Below are positions 60,702 through 64,000 of a stretch of DNA of 64,000 bases, piece after piece; positions within the stretch are counted from its first letter, which is position 1; each line of letters begins with the position of its first letter. The notes below the pieces were generated by a model. The model did no database searches, was not told where the DNA came from, and saw only the letters and a list, made by a program, of their open reading frames with translations. Made by a program: the position numbers and the translations under genes. The DNA lies in the IMG/VR virus record IMGVR_UViG_3300043411_001170, positions 62,001-126,000 of that record. One strand, given 5' to 3'. The DNA comes from a virus.

Positions 60702-63700
60702 ATGGCTGATAACCTTAATAACTTTCCTGGGAAAATTTATGCTCCTCCTGGACCATATACTCAGACATTTAGTCAACCAGCAACAGCCACAACTCCTGAT
60801 TTAAACCGAGTTCCCACATATATCGGAACAGGTAATGAAATTCTTTCAATCGAATCTCAAGAATTGGTTAGAGGTTCTTCTGCAAGAGTAGATCAAGAGA
60901 TTGTAGACGAAGATGTTTCTGGACGATTGGTTGTAGAAATAACCATCGGTGGTGAAATAATTCTTGGACCTTATGACGGTGTCGGGTCTAGAGTTCAAGT
61001 AAGACATTATCCTATCGTTAATGGCAACGGAACGGGAACCGTTAGCAACGATAGAAGCCGTGTAGCAGCTACTGTAAATGGTGAGCCTGTCGTTGTTCTA
61101 GCTGTGGAAGGATTGAGAGGTCTTGTAACTCTTGGAAATTCAATAGGCATTGATGATGAAGTAAGAATAACTTATTTCTTCAAAAGAAAAGATACACAAT
61201 TGACAGACGATGTCTCTGAACAAGTTACTTCAACTCCTGCAATTATTGAGGGGGAAATCGGACTAGCTTCTGGAGATACCTTTGAAATCATTGAGAATTT
61301 CAATGATACTCTTCTATTCTCTGTAGATAACATTGTAGAGACATCTATAGTTATTGCAGAGGGTGATTACACACCTTCACAAATTGCTGCTCTTATCACA
61401 GGTGCAGATTTAGGAACATTATCTTCAGCAGCGTTCACCAATAATGAAGGAAAAATTGCTGTTCGTTTGCAGTCTGACCACTCCTTACAAATAGGTAATG
61501 GATCGGCTAACGGCGTGTTTGGTTTTGTTTCTGGTGACAGAACTACAAGAGCCAACACCTTTTACACCTTTAATGGTCCTATCGTAGATGGAACCAATGG
61601 TGGTGTTACGACAACAGATCCTTCTAAAGTTACTGTAAAAGTAAATAATATCCCTGTAGTTGTTACAGCCGTTGACGGTACGAATAGAGCCGTGTCTATT
61701 GCTCTACCTCCTGCTGTTGGAGATACTGTAGAAATTACCTATTACATTAATACTTGGCAAGATACTTATGATTATTTGCCAGTTCCTAATGTTGTAGAAA
61801 TAACACGTTGCGGTTTAACACCTGGAAGAAAAGACTACGTCCAAGGTGTAGATTTCATTTTAAAAGATGATTTAATCATCTGGGGATCTGCTACCGTTGT
61901 ATCAACAGGTATAACAACGGAAAACTTTGCTGCTTTCGGTGCATCACAAGTAAGTTCAACACTTGTAGATCAAAGAGATTATTTATCTATTTGTGAACCA
62001 GTTGTTAATACTTCTACAAATCCTCCTACACAATCCAGAAAAGATTTCCAATTACAGTTTGTACCAACAACAGGTAATGGAAGAAACACTCCCCTTTCTG
62101 CAAACTTGTTTAATACTATTTCTAATAACAGACAAGACCTTGCTACTGCAAGACCTGATTTAATTTCTGCTTATTGGGGATACTCTTTACAAGATGCATT
62201 AGATCGTGGTCCTGTTCCAATCACTGTTGTAAATCCAAACACTAGAACAATTACCTTAAAAGATCCTGTTCCAACAAATGCCTTAGTATGGGCAACTCTA
62301 TACTATAATAATTTGTTAGACGGAACCTACACTCTATCGACTGTAATTCCTGGTGCTACTGGTGTAGGCGTATATACGGTTACAGACTCTCAAAATAATT
62401 CACTTTATAATGTGAATTTAGGAACAAAGTCTCCTGCTTTAACAGGGGTGACTCTTGTGTTCCCAAGAGGATCTGAATTTTATCCAGATGCTAGAATTGA
62501 ATCCAATAATTCTGCCGTTCTTGCTGGTCCTGTAGATGAGGTTGTAACAGTTACATTTGCAGAAACTGGTGATTCTCCTGCAAAGTATTCTGTAGATGGT
62601 CCTGGCTCTTACTACTTTGTAGACGCTGCATCTGATCGTCTTCGTTTAACGATTGATGGAGTATCCTTAGCTTCTGGTGCAGCAGGTCTTGATTTATCTA
62701 ATCCTACTGGAGTGGCTTCTGGATTCTTTGCTTCTCTGTTAGGATCTGAAGTAGTCTATGATGCTTCTACAGGTGGAGCAACATATACTATTGCCACAGA
62801 AGATAAAGATTTATCTGTAAATGTGGACGGAATTGTAATTAATTCTTCTGCAACTGTAGGTGCTGGTGCAACTGCCCAGGCTTATGTAGATGCATTAAAT
62901 ACAGCCGCTGTAGCTGGTGGAACAGTTGCACCTAAATATAAAGGTGCAACTCGATTTACCTCTGCATTTATAGTAGCAGCATCAGAATATGACAGACTGA
63001 ATTTCCACTTTACAGGAGATGTTGTTGGACTTTCTGGATTGCAAACACTTGTGTTAACTCCAGGAACTTACAACTCTGTAAACGCATTAATTACAGAAAT
63101 TAATACTCAGATTGGGTTATTAACTCCTCCGTCTAATGCAACAGGTAGCTATACTCTAGCCGTTCCCATTGTTGGAAATACAGTAACTATTGGAGGTACT
63201 GTATTTACGGGTGTAGCTTCCGTTAGAACTATCGGTGGTAATAACTTTGATGTGCGTCCTGCTGCACAAGCTACTGCAACTATTACAGTAACTGCACCCG
63301 TTTTAGCAGGTGAGATTATCTCGATCAATGGAATCGATCTTACTGCTGTTTCTGGTGCTCCCGGTGTTGATGAATTTGATATCTCTTCGGGTGTTTCAAA
63401 TACTATTGCTTCAAATATCAATACTGCTGTAAATGCTGGTGGAAACTCTTTTACAGGAACTGCAACTGGTGGTGTTCTTGGTAATGTTGTAACCTTAACA
63501 GCAGTTCCTGTAGGTGAACTCGGAAACGTACTTACCCTAACTACTACCGATGCGGTAGGATTGACTATTTCAGGTCCATTATTTACGGGCGGTATTGATG
63601 CAACAAATGATGCAGAATCATTAACTGCTGCAATCAATGATGCCTTAAACTGGACGGGTGATGCACCTGTTACTGCTTTACAAGCTGGTGCAGTGGTTAA

Positions 63701-64000
63701 CCTAACTGCTGTAGTTCCTGGGATCACTGGAAATACAATTACCATTACTTCAAACAGTGGTAATATCGTTCCCTCTGGTGCTACCTTAACAGGTGCTGTG
63801 GCAGGATTCTCTGGTGATTTAACAGTATCTGCTGATTCTTCTGGCAGATTAACCTTTGCATTAGAGAAGGGTACGTTTAATAATTCTGGTTTCTTAGAAT
63901 TTATCACAGATACTACAGCAACAAGAGATTTTGCAACATTAGCAGGTATTGATACTGCTGCTTCTGTAGGATCAACACAAACCAAATTATATGACGGTCC
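60702..64000 (+). CDS. Very long tail-sheath-like protein, 3' partial
   Basis: An ATG at 60702, with TAGGTG upstream, opens a frame with no stop to the window end, giving at least 1,099 residues. The N-terminus (NNFPGKIYAPPGPYTQTFS, then VPTYIGTG) resembles contractile tail sheath proteins, and ITYFFKRKDTQLTDDVSEQV fits sheath proteins of large phages. Known sheaths are often 400-700 residues, so this one is enlarged. The extra length from about residue 810 contains tandem beta modules (ATATITVTAPVLAG, LTAVPVGELGNVLTLT) related to the insert in the gene at 46,653. If correct, the phage is a myovirus. The core and C-terminal sheath domains must lie beyond the window. Confidence 0.62.
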   Translation, partial: MADNLNNFPGKIYAPPGPYTQTFSQPATATTPDLNRVPTYIGTGNEILSIESQELVRGSSARVDQEIVDEDVSGRLVVEITIGGEIILGPYDGVGSRVQVRHYPIVNGNGTGTVSNDRSRVAATVNGEPVVVLAVEGLRGLVTLGNSIGIDDEVRITYFFKRKDTQLTDDVSEQVTSTPAIIEGEIGLASGDTFEIIENFNDTLLFSVDNIVETSIVIAEGDYTPSQIAALITGADLGTLSSAAFTNNEGKIAVRLQSDHSLQIGNGSANGVFGFVSGDRTTRANTFYTFNGPIVDGTNGGVTTTDPSKVTVKVNNIPVVVTAVDGTNRAVSIALPPAVGDTVEITYYINTWQDTYDYLPVPNVVEITRCGLTPGRKDYVQGVDFILKDDLIIWGSATVVSTGITTENFAAFGASQVSSTLVDQRDYLSICEPVVNTSTNPPTQSRKDFQLQFVPTTGNGRNTPLSANLFNTISNNRQDLATARPDLISAYWGYSLQDALDRGPVPITVVNPNTRTITLKDPVPTNALVWATLYYNNLLDGTYTLSTVIPGATGVGVYTVTDSQNNSLYNVNLGTKSPALTGVTLVFPRGSEFYPDARIESNNSAVLAGPVDEVVTVTFAETGDSPAKYSVDGPGSYYFVDAASDRLRLTIDGVSLASGAAGLDLSNPTGVASGFFASLLGSEVVYDASTGGATYTIATEDKDLSVNVDGIVINSSATVGAGATAQAYVDALNTAAVAGGTVAPKYKGATRFTSAFIVAASEYDRLNFHFTGDVVGLSGLQTLVLTPGTYNSVNALITEINTQIGLLTPPSNATGSYTLAVPIVGNTVTIGGTVFTGVASVRTIGGNNFDVRPAAQATATITVTAPVLAGEIISINGIDLTAVSGAPGVDEFDISSGVSNTIASNINTAVNAGGNSFTGTATGGVLGNVVTLTAVPVGELGNVLTLTTTDAVGLTISGPLFTGGIDATNDAESLTAAINDALNWTGDAPVTALQAGAVVNLTAVVPGITGNTITITSNSGNIVPSGATLTGAVAGFSGDLTVSADSSGRLTFALEKGTFNNSGFLEFITDTTATRDFATLAGIDTAASVGSTQTKLYDG

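Noticed and set aside
63149-63985. 278-codon minus-strand frame at the right edge
   Set aside because: It lies opposite a continuous + strand frame that starts at 60702 and encodes repeated beta modules; the antisense frame is V/P/A-rich with no domain pattern.
1-64000. Alternative genetic code with recoded stop codons
   Set aside because: TAA, TAG (for example at 50955) and TGA (for example at 10506, 54115 and 58671) all end genes at plausible positions, with no in-frame stops in conserved genes.
1-64000. tRNA genes or CRISPR arrays
   Set aside because: The intergenic gaps are short and contain hairpins and AT-rich sequence only; no cloverleaf or regularly spaced direct repeats were seen.

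Overview
The window is a continuous stretch of a low-G+C tailed bacteriophage genome, most likely a large myovirus (Caudoviricetes). Every gene I can support lies on the + strand. Genes are tightly packed, often overlap by a few bases, and most have a purine-rich Shine-Dalgarno site (AGAGG, AAGG). The standard code applies, since TAA, TAG and TGA are all used as stops. I see no tRNA, rRNA, CRISPR array, insertion sequence or integration module. The host cannot be named from this sequence. A phage-encoded clamp, clamp loader, primase and NusG-like protein suggest a large genome of which this is only a part.

About 1-10.8 kb holds replication and transcription genes: a 5'-truncated beta-clamp-like protein, an ABC-ATPase fragment without a Walker A motif, a TOPRIM primase, a decayed metallopeptidase-fold protein, a DnaX-type clamp loader, a NusG-like protein fused to two winged-helix-like repeats, a protein with two sigma-region-4-like helix-turn-helix units, and an orphan N6-adenine methyltransferase. 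About 10.8-12.5 kb holds two tail-fibre-like genes.

About 12.5-21.3 kb holds large, partly disordered, probably virion-associated proteins and a GH25 muramidase. About 21.3-31.3 kb is the head module in canonical order: terminase large subunit, portal, probable prohead protease, very acidic probable scaffold, a second head protein, and the HK97-fold major capsid protein. The capsid gene is visibly G+C-richer and codon-optimised.

About 31.4-42.6 kb holds fibre and adsorption proteins (beta-helix, repeat-rich and C1q-like) followed by a small membrane/lysis-like cluster: a VanZ-like membrane protein, a YiiX-like papain-fold hydrolase and a membrane HExxH metalloprotease. About 42.7-60.6 kb holds further virion genes mixed with unexpected enzymes: a SWIM zinc-finger protein, two FmdB-type zinc ribbons, two paralogous structural proteins, a topoisomerase-IB-like protein and an actin/MreB-like ATPase. 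From 60,702 to the right edge runs an open reading frame of at least 1,099 codons that looks like an unusually long tail-sheath protein; it is cut by the window end.

Transcription units are separated by strong hairpin-plus-T-run terminators at about 1.2, 5.7, 12.5, 29.4, 31.4, 32.1, 35.4, 42.7, 46.5, 47.75, 56.1 and 60.6 kb. The main novelties are the winged-helix/NusG fusion beside a double-HTH sigma-like protein, TopIB-like and actin-like genes inside the virion region, a 117-residue module inserted in one of two paralogues and shared with the sheath, a metallopeptidase fold that has lost its catalytic motif, and a recurring K-x-A peptide in many predicted virion proteins that could be a prohead sorting or cleavage signal.
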